From Chamaesiphon sp. (GTDB lineage Bacteria; Cyanobacteriota; Cyanobacteriia; Cyanobacteriales; Chamaesiphonaceae), in the NCBI GenBank assembly GCA_026785875.1, contig JAJAZF010000501.1:1-12369 (forward strand): DNA of 12,369 nucleotides. The letters are read 5' to 3'. Made by a program: the position numbers and the translations under genes. Of this stretch, positions 6,773-12,369 are shown piece by piece. How positions within the stretch are numbered: the stretch's first letter is position 1; the number at the start of each line of letters is the position of its first letter. Below the pieces are notes generated by a model. That model saw only the letters and a program-made list of their open reading frames with translations, made no database searches and had not been told where the DNA came from.

Positions 6773-6923
6773 TAAGAGAACAACAAAGAGCTTTAAATCC
6801 AGCACGAACAGCCAACTTAGAGATCCATAGCGATCCGGCATCAGTTTTTGTAAGAGTCTAAGGAACGAGTTTTCTCCTCCCAACACAGCTCATTTACCAG
6901 TAGATTAATCTGCTGGTATTTTT
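6773..6923 (+). ncRNA. Candidate small RNA of about 150 nt with an anti-Shine-Dalgarno stretch
   Basis: The span is set by the promoter at 6738-6766 and the terminator at 6895-6923. It contains no plausible ORF. CTTAGA (about 6812) can pair with TCTAAG (about 6856) to close an upstream domain. Just before the terminator hairpin lies a likely unpaired pyrimidine-rich stretch, TCTCCTCC (6873-6880), followed by CAACACAG; it is complementary to a GGAGGAGA ribosome-binding site. This plan resembles the cyanobacterial riboregulator Yfr1 (unpaired CU-rich motif before a terminator hairpin), but the conserved Yfr1 motif itself is absent. Existence and function are inferred. Confidence 0.4.
6895..6923 (+). 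terminator. Rho-independent terminator
   Basis: TACCAGTAGATT (6895-6906) pairs directly with AATCTGCTGGTA (6907-6918), 12 pairs with one G-T, followed by TTTTT. The T-run is downstream only in the plus direction, so it ends a plus-strand transcript. Confidence 0.65.
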
Positions 6924-6975
6924 ATTTGAAGATGGGGGCGTTGCGATCGAGGATAATTTACTGTTGCGGCAATCC

Positions 6976-7148
6976 TCAAAATTCAGGGTAGGGGTAATGT
7001 CTTGTCTCGCTGTCTTGTCGTTTTTTTATTCGGGGGGAACCCCCGAATAAAAACGCCGCTAAACCCTCGGCAAAGCCGAGGAGCGCGTTGGCAAAGCCTC
7101 TGCCTTAGCAGATGCCGCTTCATTAATTACCCCTACCCTGAATTTTGA
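6976..7148. repeat. 173-bp element with perfect 23-bp inverted ends
   Basis: Bases 6976-6998 are the exact reverse complement of 7126-7148. Between them lie the 89-bp core repeat (6999-7087) and a 38-nt segment with its own small stem (TCTGC-CTTA-GCAGA). There is no transposase ORF. It sits 7 nt from the end of the S1 gene. It could be a MITE, or a pre-existing palindrome split by insertion of the core; the two inverted ends joined together would be one continuous palindrome. Confidence 0.75.
6999..7087 (+). repeat. 89-bp dispersed repeat, copy A
   Basis: About 91% identical (8 mismatches by hand alignment) to the reverse complement of 10458-10546. It contains a 14-bp hairpin (7023-7036 with 7040-7053, loop GAA) and CCTCGGC/GCCGAGG. 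The T-tract precedes the GC stem and the A-tract follows it, so it is not a normal intrinsic terminator in either direction. Confidence 0.85.
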
Positions 7149-7155
7149 AGAAGAC

Positions 7156-8049
7156 TTAGTTACCAAATAGTTTCTTCGCAGCGCGTTCGCTTCTGGCTTC
7201 AGCCGATGCCATCACTTCCGCCATGTTTTCCAACATTTCACCAGGGTGATTTTCGAGGACTCGGGTAGAAAGTGAAATCTTGCCATTACCTTCATCTAAA
7301 TCGATAATCATCGCTTTGATTTCTTGACCGATCGTAAATAGCTTTTCACAAGCTTCTACCCGATTTTGACTGATTTGTTTAATGTAAAGTAAACCAGTAC
7401 TCCCATCAAACTCTACAAATGCACCAAAAGGTTTGATCCCGACAATTGTACCAGTAACTAATTGTCCGCGTTCTAGTTGACTGAAATTGGCAGTGCGAGT
7501 GGCTTGACGCTGGGAAAAAACCAGCTTATCTTTCTCTTTGTCAGCTTCAATAATAATCCCTGGGATCACAGTACCAACTAGCGACTGATGATCCCGTTCT
7601 ACTAATTGCGATCGAGGAATAAACCCGCGAATCCCTTGGAAGTTAACAGTTACACCACCTTTATTTACACCAGTGACTCGGAGCTGGATTGATTCCTTAT
7701 TGCTTTGCAGATCGTCAACTTGATTCCAGGCATATTTCATCTGCAATTGCAGTTTAGACAAAGTAACTTGTCCGTCCGCATTTTGTTCGCGAATAATTAG
7801 AAATTCTTGCTCGTCACCAATCGGCAATAATACCGATAAATCTGCTGATTCATCTGCGGCAACTTCCGCAGCAGGAACAAATGCTAGCGACTTACCATTG
7901 ATATCTACATAGACACCATCACTATCATAACTATGGATTTTACCCCGCACTAATTGGTCTTTTTCAAAACTGACTACTTCAGCATCTAGAGCTTTAGCAA
8001 AGTCGTCCATGGAAAAGATTTCGGCTGAGGTACTTGTAGTCTTATTCAT
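7156..8049 (-). CDS. S1 RNA-binding domain protein, small-subunit S1 paralog
   Basis: 297 residues with three S1 (OB-fold) RNA-binding domains at about 30-102, 118-183 and 194-264. The third is best conserved (RGQLVTGTIVGIKPFGAFVEF, then GLLYIKQIS). Cyanobacteria usually carry a standard shortened S1 of about 330-350 residues plus a second one of about 300, often called Rps1b. Length and a divergent first domain suggest the second type, so I do not give it plain rpsA. Cyanobacterial S1 proteins help recruit mRNAs that lack Shine-Dalgarno sequences. The C-terminal tail (ASAEARSERAAKKLFGN) is helical and basic. The upstream 88 nt contain no clear Shine-Dalgarno. The gene ends 7 nt before an inverted-repeat element. 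Confidence 0.9.
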   Translation of the reverse strand: MNKTTSTSAEIFSMDDFAKALDAEVVSFEKDQLVRGKIHSYDSDGVYVDINGKSLAFVPAAEVAADESADLSVLLPIGDEQEFLIIREQNADGQVTLSKLQLQMKYAWNQVDDLQSNKESIQLRVTGVNKGGVTVNFQGIRGFIPRSQLVERDHQSLVGTVIPGIIIEADKEKDKLVFSQRQATRTANFSQLERGQLVTGTIVGIKPFGAFVEFDGSTGLLYIKQISQNRVEACEKLFTIGQEIKAMIIDLDEGNGKISLSTRVLENHPGEMLENMAEVMASAEARSERAAKKLFGN

Positions 8050-8137
8050 TTGAGTTGGGAGGGAGATAGGTTTAAGGTGAGTTGCATCGGCAAAAATTGC
8101 TCACCAGCGAAGTTTTAGGCGATCTTGTTGAATTTAT

Positions 8138-8881
8138 CTACTGAGTCGCAGTCAGTTGTTGGAATAATTCCTCGACATGTTGCCAAGCTGACTCAGCAGC
8201 AGTGGAATTGTAACTCGCCCGTAAGTCGCAATTGAAGCCATGTTCGGCACCTGGATACTGCCAAATCTGATGGGGAATATTATTTTGGGTAAGAGCCGCA
8301 TCGATTTGGGCGATTTGTTCGGGGGGAATGCTACGATCGTCCATACCAAAGAACATATACATCGTACCCGCGATCGAGCCTGTTTGACTCACAGATGGCT
8401 CTCCACCACCTGGAGTATAGGTAGTAATTCCCGCCCCATAGAAGGAAGCTGTGACGGCAATATCGGGCAAGGTAGCAGCTAAATAGGCAACGTGTCCGCC
8501 AAAACAAAAACCGACACACCCAAAATGGGGTTGGACTTGGGGAAGTGTTTTGAGGTAATCGATTGCGGCTTGAATGTCGGACAGGAGTTGCGAAGCACTG
8601 GTCTTTTGAGCATAGCTACGTCCTAATTCTACATCAGCACCCGTGTAGCCCAGATCTAGACCTGGAGCAAACCTGTCAAACAAAGCAGGAGCGATAGCTA
8701 CATAACCCAAGCTAGCAATTCGCTCGGTCACAGCCCGAATATGGGTATTGACCCCAAATATCTCTTGGAGTACGATGATACCTGGAAATTGACCAGATCC
8801 GGCTGGGATGGCAAGGTGTGCAGATATTGGTGCCGCTGTGGACTCAATTTTGACTTGCTGCGTGACAATTTGGAGTGGCAT
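8138..8881 (-). CDS. Dienelactone hydrolase family protein (carboxymethylenebutenolidase-like)
   Basis: 247 residues, the normal length for the family, a cytoplasmic alpha/beta hydrolase using a Cys-Asp-His triad. The nucleophile is C126 in GFCFGGH; the acid is D182 (D181 is adjacent) in FFGMDDRSIP; the histidine is H214 in PGAEHGFNC. The conserved glutamate that gates the cysteine is E40 in VLQEIFGVN. All are in place, so an active enzyme is likely. The classical substrate is dienelactone from chlorocatechol breakdown, but cyanobacterial homologs lie outside such pathways and the real substrate is unknown. It reads toward the S1 gene with an 88-nt gap and is divergent from the deacetylase gene across 241 nt. 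Confidence 0.93.
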   Translation of the reverse strand: MPLQIVTQQVKIESTAAPISAHLAIPAGSGQFPGIIVLQEIFGVNTHIRAVTERIASLGYVAIAPALFDRFAPGLDLGYTGADVELGRSYAQKTSASQLLSDIQAAIDYLKTLPQVQPHFGCVGFCFGGHVAYLAATLPDIAVTASFYGAGITTYTPGGGEPSVSQTGSIAGTMYMFFGMDDRSIPPEQIAQIDAALTQNNIPHQIWQYPGAEHGFNCDLRASYNSTAAESAWQHVEELFQQLTATQ

Positions 8882-9109
8882 ATAAATTAATCTAGCTATT
8901 TACAGGCGGTGTTCGGGAATACTGATAGTTGAGTATGTATAAATAGTCTGCGGCGATCTCACAAGTAGCTCTTGAATTAGAAATTTTTCGCCCCAGAAAA
9001 TATTTGTCTCCAGATGCGGGAGAATTAGATGCTGATTAACTGTTCAAAAATCTGAATAGCTACTATTATCAGCATAACAAATCCGAGTTTAACCATTCTT
9101 ATAGATATC

Positions 9110-9125
9110 AGGAGTTGCTAGATTG
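9110..9125 (+). promoter_or_regulatory. Ribosome-binding site that fixes a TTG start
   Basis: AGGAG at 9110-9114 lies 8 nt before TTG at 9123. An in-frame stop (TAG, 9102-9104) rules out any start further upstream, so the TTG is the only credible start for the deacetylase that keeps its full membrane anchor. Confidence 0.8.
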
Positions 9126-10022
9126 GCTACAGGTAACTATTTCGATCGAACTAAGCAACTACTTTCAGGTAAAAAGCTCTGGTTCGCAATTGCCGCCACT
9201 TCTTGTGCGGTGTTTGTATTACTACATACTATGCTTAGTCGAATACCTGCGGATGCCTTAATTGCTACTACAGGCATCGCCAAAACTGTGGATGTGACTA
9301 GCACAATTGCCACTAGCATCCCGCTCAATTTTGATGTCCCCAAAAACTTTCAAGCCAAGACGATTAAACATGTCTCCGTACCTGTCTCTGAGAAGGTAAT
9401 TGCGCTGACTTTCGATGATGGTCCCTGGCCCGAAACTACCGAGCAAATTTTAGCAACTCTCAAACAAGAACACGTCAAAGCAACTTTCTACATGATTGGT
9501 CAGCCGCTCAAATCTTTTCCAGAAATTGGCAAAAAAGTCTTAGCTGACGGTCACGTCATCGCTAACCACACTCTCCATCACTGGTACAAGCAGATGAGTC
9601 CCCTAGTCGCTCAACGGGAAATCGAAGATACCGCCAAAATCATCAAAGAAGTCCTGAATGTAGAAACTGACTACTTCCGACCACCTGGTGGCGTACTCAC
9701 TAATGGTTTAGTTGCATATGCCGAAAAACATCATAAATCCGTCAATATGTGGTCGGTAGATTCTGGAGATAGTAACCCAAAACGTCCATCATCCGAAGCA
9801 ATTCTCGCAACGATCCTTGCAGGTGCTACTCCTGGCGGAATTGTCCTGATGCACGATGGTGGCGGAAGTCATGGTACTACAGCCAAAGCAGTACCCCAAA
9901 TCATCGCTAAACTTCGCTCCCAAGGCTATAAGTTTGTGACGGTTCCCGAACTGCTCGAACTATCTTCTTCATTAGCAGAGCCACCAATGGATCAAGGATC
10001 GCCCACTCGCAGCCACACTTAG
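9123..10022 (+). CDS. Membrane-anchored polysaccharide deacetylase (NodB domain)
   Basis: 299 residues from a TTG start. Residues 17-37 form a single hydrophobic helix, either an uncleaved anchor or a signal peptide, placing the catalytic domain outside the cytoplasm. The carbohydrate esterase 4 (NodB) motifs are complete: TFDDGPW (D98 catalytic base, D99 metal ligand), HTLHH (H149 and H153 metal ligands), RPPGG (186-190), MWSVDSGD (209-216) and LMHDGG (H244 catalytic acid). This family removes N-acetyl groups from peptidoglycan GlcNAc, chitin-like polymers or exopolysaccharide. A wall or extracellular-polysaccharide role fits best, but the exact substrate cannot be read. The tail after about 282 is low complexity. 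Confidence 0.94.
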   Translation: MATGNYFDRTKQLLSGKKLWFAIAATSCAVFVLLHTMLSRIPADALIATTGIAKTVDVTSTIATSIPLNFDVPKNFQAKTIKHVSVPVSEKVIALTFDDGPWPETTEQILATLKQEHVKATFYMIGQPLKSFPEIGKKVLADGHVIANHTLHHWYKQMSPLVAQREIEDTAKIIKEVLNVETDYFRPPGGVLTNGLVAYAEKHHKSVNMWSVDSGDSNPKRPSSEAILATILAGATPGGIVLMHDGGGSHGTTAKAVPQIIAKLRSQGYKFVTVPELLELSSSLAEPPMDQGSPTRSHT

Positions 10023-10099
10023 ATCTGTTATGTATTGATAATAGTAGTATCCCTGTTAGTTAGTAATTAGTTGGGATATCACTTTACAGGAAATTATTT

Positions 10100-10486
10100 A
10101 TGACAGATTTAGCACAACAAAAATGTGTCCCTTGTAATGGTGGCGAAGTAGCGATTACACCTGCTGAAATTGCCGCCTTTCAACCACAGATTCCCGATTG
10201 GTGTCAGTTTGAAGTCAATGGTGAACAACGGATCGAAAGACTTTATCAATTCAAAGATTTTCAAACTGCACTGGCATTTACCAATGCGGTGGGCGAGTTA
10301 GCCGAAGCCCAAGCACATCATCCCGCCATCTTGACAGAATGGGGCAAAGTAACGGTGACGTGGTGGACGCACACCGTTGGTGGTTTACACCTTAACGATC
10401 TGATTATGGCAAAAAAGACAGACTCGATCGCTAAACAGTTGACAGTTGACAGCGATTCGCGCTCCTCGGATTCCCCGAGGGTTTAG
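10100..10486 (+). CDS. Pterin-4a-carbinolamine dehydratase (DCoH/PCD family)
   Basis: 128 residues; AGGA lies 8 nt before the ATG. The family signature is present: EAQAHHPAI (H73, H74) followed by VTVTWWTHTVGGLHLND with H91, corresponding to the three catalytic histidines of 4a-hydroxytetrahydrobiopterin dehydratase. The enzyme dehydrates the carbinolamine formed when tetrahydropterin serves aromatic hydroxylases; in cyanobacteria the partner is uncertain. The N-terminal CVPCNGGE segment, with two cysteines, is usual in bacterial forms. The family normally ends shortly after the LHLND motif. Here about 16 further residues (113-128) are encoded by heptamer repeats and by the dispersed repeat copy B, and the stop codon itself lies in copy B, so the tail is probably acquired. 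Confidence 0.93.
   Translation: MTDLAQQKCVPCNGGEVAITPAEIAAFQPQIPDWCQFEVNGEQRIERLYQFKDFQTALAFTNAVGELAEAQAHHPAILTEWGKVTVTWWTHTVGGLHLNDLIMAKKTDSIAKQLTVDSDSRSSDSPRV
10435..10452. repeat. Heptamer tandem repeat, left of repeat copy B
   Basis: ACAGTTG repeated 2.6 times, inside the 3' end of the dehydratase gene. The same heptamer continues on the other side of copy B at 10544-10558. It resembles the short tandemly repeated repetitive (STRR) heptamers described in cyanobacteria. Confidence 0.75.
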
Positions 10487-10546
10487 CGGCGTTTTTATTC
10501 GGGGGGAACCCCCGAATAAAAAAACGACAAGACAGCGAATCAAGAC
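10458..10546 (-). repeat. 89-bp dispersed repeat, copy B (inverted)
   Basis: Reverse-complement partner of 6999-7087, about 91% identical. Its first 29 nt supply the last codons and the TAG of the dehydratase gene. The central hairpin (10492-10505 with 10509-10522) reads GGGGGGAACCCCC on the plus strand, the same as copy A, although the flanks are inverted. Confidence 0.85.
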
Positions 10547-10558
10547 AGTTGACAGTTG
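10544..10558. repeat. Heptamer tandem repeat, right of repeat copy B
   Basis: GACAGTT twice plus one base, the same unit and orientation as at 10435-10452. Copy B therefore lies between two pieces of one heptamer array. Confidence 0.7.
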
Positions 10559-10572
10559 CAAGCGAAGTAGCA

Positions 10573-10594
10573 GGGGCAATTCATGAATTGCCCC
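10573..10594. repeat. 22-bp perfect palindrome
   Basis: GGGGCAATTCA (10573-10583) is followed directly by its exact reverse complement (10584-10594). I recall this GGGGCAATTC/GAATTGCCCC palindrome as very common between genes of filamentous cyanobacteria. It lies in the convergent gap between the dehydratase and permease genes. Confidence 0.75.
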
Positions 10595-10625
10595 GAACAC
10601 AGGATTTTGGTTGAGGTAAACTAGC

Positions 10626-11408
10626 TCAACTAGAAGCACTAGTATAGAATCTCAGCGCAAATCGCCAAAAGTAATTAGACACAATCAGCAGCACTACAGC
10701 CAAACAGCCACCACCAGCAATCCACACCGGATCGCCCCGTCCTAACAGCGTCTGAGCAGGTACAGTAGTCAGAAATGCCACAGGAATCACAAACGTAAAA
10801 AAGAAGCGGTACGTGGCAGGATAGGCTCCGATCGGAAAGCGTCCAGCCGCCAGCAAACCCCGCAATACCTCAGTGATATTATAAATCTTGGTAAACCAAA
10901 TACTCGTCGCACCCAGGATGAACCAGAGGCTGTAGATAATCGTCACCCCAAATAGAATGGGAATCGCACTGAATAGATAAGCACCCACCCCCACACCCAG
11001 CAGACTCCCAGCATATAAAACAATCGCCAAGCCAAATACCATATCTGGCAGTCCCCACAACGAGAAACTATGGAAAGATAGCCAAAACTGAGAACTAATT
11101 GGCTTGAGTAGCACAAAATCCAAAGTTCCGTCCTGTACGTGCTTGACAATCCGATTGAGATTACTCGCTAGAAACGTACTAGAAAATCCCTCTAAGAATG
11201 TAAAAATACCCACAACAATTAACGCCTCTTGCCATTTCCAGCCTTGAAAGTTATAACCCTTTCGATAGAACAGAAATAAGCTGAATAAGCTGCCAGCCAG
11301 CCCACCTAAACTACTCAATGCTGCAAAGACAAAGTTCAGCCGATATTCTAACTCCGCTGCGATCGCCGTTCTCCAAAAAATCTGAATTATATTAAAATAT
11401 CTATACAT
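10626..11408 (-). CDS. ABC-2 type transporter permease (second of a pair)
   Basis: 260 residues with about six hydrophobic segments and no signal peptide, the layout of the DUF990/ABC2_membrane_6 permeases (COG3694-like). The cytoplasmic coupling-loop motif HVQDGTLDFVLLKPISSQFW (about 91-110) is typical. Such permeases pair with a related permease and a soluble ATPase to form an exporter; members have been linked to export of polysaccharides, drugs or lipids, but the substrate here is unknown. The partner permease lies 100 nt upstream on the same strand; the gap is filled with repeats. No ATPase is present in the window; it may lie beyond 12369. Confidence 0.88.
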   Translation of the reverse strand: MYRYFNIIQIFWRTAIAAELEYRLNFVFAALSSLGGLAGSLFSLFLFYRKGYNFQGWKWQEALIVVGIFTFLEGFSSTFLASNLNRIVKHVQDGTLDFVLLKPISSQFWLSFHSFSLWGLPDMVFGLAIVLYAGSLLGVGVGAYLFSAIPILFGVTIIYSLWFILGATSIWFTKIYNITEVLRGLLAAGRFPIGAYPATYRFFFTFVIPVAFLTTVPAQTLLGRGDPVWIAGGGCLAVVLLIVSNYFWRFALRFYTSASS

Positions 11409-11434
11409 AATTTGCGATCGACACTTATTTAATT

Positions 11435-11508
11435 AGCTGTCAACACTTCTCTTCGAGACGCTTCGCGAACGGCTTCGCTCAGTGCAAGCTGTCAACTGTC
11501 AACTGTCA
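11435..11508. repeat. Heptamer array interrupted by a small dispersed element
   Basis: AGCTGTCAAC occurs at 11435-11444 and again at 11488-11497, the second copy continuing as CTGTCAACTGTCA. Between them lies a 43-nt insert with TTCGAGACGC, the palindrome TTCGCGAA and GGCTTCGCTCAG, a type of sequence often scattered in cyanobacterial genomes. The heptamer is the reverse complement of the one at 10435. The array directly abuts the TGA of the upstream permease. Confidence 0.65.
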
Positions 11509-12297
11509 TCAGGCTCCCATTCCTGAATACTGCCGCAAACCCTTGCGCCACAGCCAACGGTTGACGATCGCTAGTACTATCCCCCACAGCAACATCACCC
11601 CAATATTGTGGACAAAATCAAATTTCAATCCAGTCAAAATACTAGCTGGAAAGTTGACAATATACGGGAATGGTGTCCACAGAGCGATCGATCTCACCTC
11701 GGGCGGAAAGATTTCTAGCGGTGCAATCGCCCCTGACAAAAACAGACTAACTAAAAATAATACCTCCTGAATCGAACTAGCTTTTTCAGTCCAAAATGCA
11801 AACATTGCTAAGGTATACTGAATCAGGAATTGTAATGCAAATGCACAGGCGATCGCGATCGTAAATAGTCCCATCTGACCCAAACTAGGTAGCCAAAAAG
11901 CACTTGGATACAGTAAGAAAAATAGCGCAACTAATCCAAAAATAAATGGCAATCTGGCAAATCGTTCGCCAATATGCGACCAAACATGGTGCCAGACTGG
12001 ATCTAATGGTTGTAGTAATCGAAACGATAGTTTGCCATCAACAATCTCTCGCTCAAAATCCCAAATTACCCAGACTACAGTAAGTTGTCGCACTAGATAA
12101 ACAGCCAAAAAATACCGCGCGAATTCTACTGAAGATAAACCAAAGTCACCCTGTGCTGCTGCTTGAGTCCACACCCCCATGAGGATGAACGGTAACGAGC
12201 CTGAAAGTGCCCAGAGCAGGAGTTCCGCTCGATATTCCAGCATGAAGGCGTAGTACGTCACTAGCAGCGATCGAGAGACTCTAAATGCTTGTTTCAT
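11509..12297 (-). CDS. ABC-2 type transporter permease (first of a pair)
   Basis: 262 residues with about six hydrophobic segments, resembling COG4587-type ABC-2 permeases. The cytoplasmic loop FEREIVDGKLSFRLLQPLDPVWHH (about 80-103) aligns by eye with the corresponding loop of the downstream permease, so the two are likely a heterodimer forming the membrane part of an exporter. The segment LFLSGAIAPLEIFPPEV (about 186-202) is the usual re-entrant or periplasmic region of the family. The start is ATG 12297; no Shine-Dalgarno is visible. The upstream side carries nine heptamer repeats that run off the window. The TGA stop is immediately followed by TGACAGT heptamers. Confidence 0.88.
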   Translation of the reverse strand: MKQAFRVSRSLLVTYYAFMLEYRAELLLWALSGSLPFILMGVWTQAAAQGDFGLSSVEFARYFLAVYLVRQLTVVWVIWDFEREIVDGKLSFRLLQPLDPVWHHVWSHIGERFARLPFIFGLVALFFLLYPSAFWLPSLGQMGLFTIAIACAFALQFLIQYTLAMFAFWTEKASSIQEVLFLVSLFLSGAIAPLEIFPPEVRSIALWTPFPYIVNFPASILTGLKFDFVHNIGVMLLWGIVLAIVNRWLWRKGLRQYSGMGA

Positions 12298-12306
12298 AGG
12301 TGTAAA

Positions 12307-12369
12307 TAGTTGATAGTTGATAGTTGATAGTTGATAGTTGATAGTTGATAGTTGATAGTTGATAGTTGA
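12307..12369. repeat. Heptamer tandem repeat, nine exact copies, open at window edge
   Basis: TAGTTGA repeated nine times without a mismatch (63 nt) up to the last base of the window, so the true array may be longer. It begins 10 nt upstream of the first permease start codon, in its presumed leader. It differs by one base from the TGACAGT heptamer elsewhere in the window. The unit length is 7, so changes in copy number would alter spacing but not in steps of three. Confidence 0.9.

Noticed and set aside
6873..6890. Yfr1 small RNA
   Set aside because: CU-rich and placed before a terminator hairpin, but the conserved ACUCCUCACAC core is not matched and the unit looks longer than Yfr1.
7023..7053. 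GC-rich hairpin after the S1 gene as an intrinsic terminator (same for 10492-10522 after the dehydratase)
   Set aside because: The T-tract lies before the stem and the A-tract after it on both strands, so no RNA made through it ends in stem plus U-run. It is a strong hairpin but not a standard terminator.
7000..7123. Minus-strand short frame starting at 7123 (MKRHLLRQRLCQ...)
   Set aside because: It consists entirely of the repeat element and has no protein-like composition or ribosome-binding site.
8944..9039. Short frame (VALELEIFRPRKYLSPDAGELDAD) in the divergent gap as a gene remnant
   Set aside because: About 30 codons, no start codon with ribosome-binding site and no recognisable family; could be chance.
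10385..10639. Minus-strand 84-codon open frame
   Set aside because: It is made of repeat copy B, heptamers and the 22-bp palindrome, and overlaps the dehydratase gene. Such repeat-encoded frames are artefacts.
12307..12369. CRISPR array
   Set aside because: Seven-base units with no spacers; no cas genes nearby.

Overview
The window looks like a stretch of cyanobacterial chromosome. The octamer GCGATCGC and the core CGATCG recur throughout, as in HIP1-rich cyanobacterial genomes. The genes point the same way: an HflX with a long cyanobacterial-type N-terminal extension, a three-domain S1 protein, a Uma2-family nuclease and heptanucleotide tandem repeats. I do not assign a genus.

Layout. From 1 to 3642 everything reads on the minus strand: the N-terminal 428 residues of DNA polymerase I (cut by the window edge), two small translationally coupled unknown genes just upstream of it, a Uma2-family nuclease, a small secreted protein and a small multi-pass membrane protein. 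From 3848 to 6296 the plus strand carries an antitoxin/PIN-toxin pair and then hflX. The hflX frame is open well upstream, but its conserved beginning has no ATG, GTG or TTG. The best-placed start is an AUC codon behind a Shine-Dalgarno-like AGGA.

From 6297 to 7155 there is no convincing protein gene. This stretch holds a stem-loop with a T-run, a 35-nt palindrome, a good promoter leading into a roughly 150-nt candidate small RNA with its own terminator, and a 173-bp repeat element with perfect 23-bp inverted ends. Then come an S1-domain protein and a dienelactone hydrolase (minus), a membrane-anchored polysaccharide deacetylase and a pterin-4a-carbinolamine dehydratase (plus), and two ABC-2 permeases (minus) whose ATPase is not in the window.

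The right half is full of small repeats. An 89-bp sequence occurs twice in opposite orientation (6999-7087 and 10458-10546), bracketing the four genes from S1 to the dehydratase. Heptamer repeats of the TGACAGT/TAGTTGA type occur at the end of the dehydratase gene, between the two permeases, and as nine exact copies at the right edge. Other small elements appear to have been inserted into these heptamer arrays. One such event seems to have rewritten the C-terminus of the dehydratase.

No single gene cassette looks like a new defence or biosynthetic system. The observations most worth following are the hflX start, the small-RNA transcription unit, and the nested repeats.
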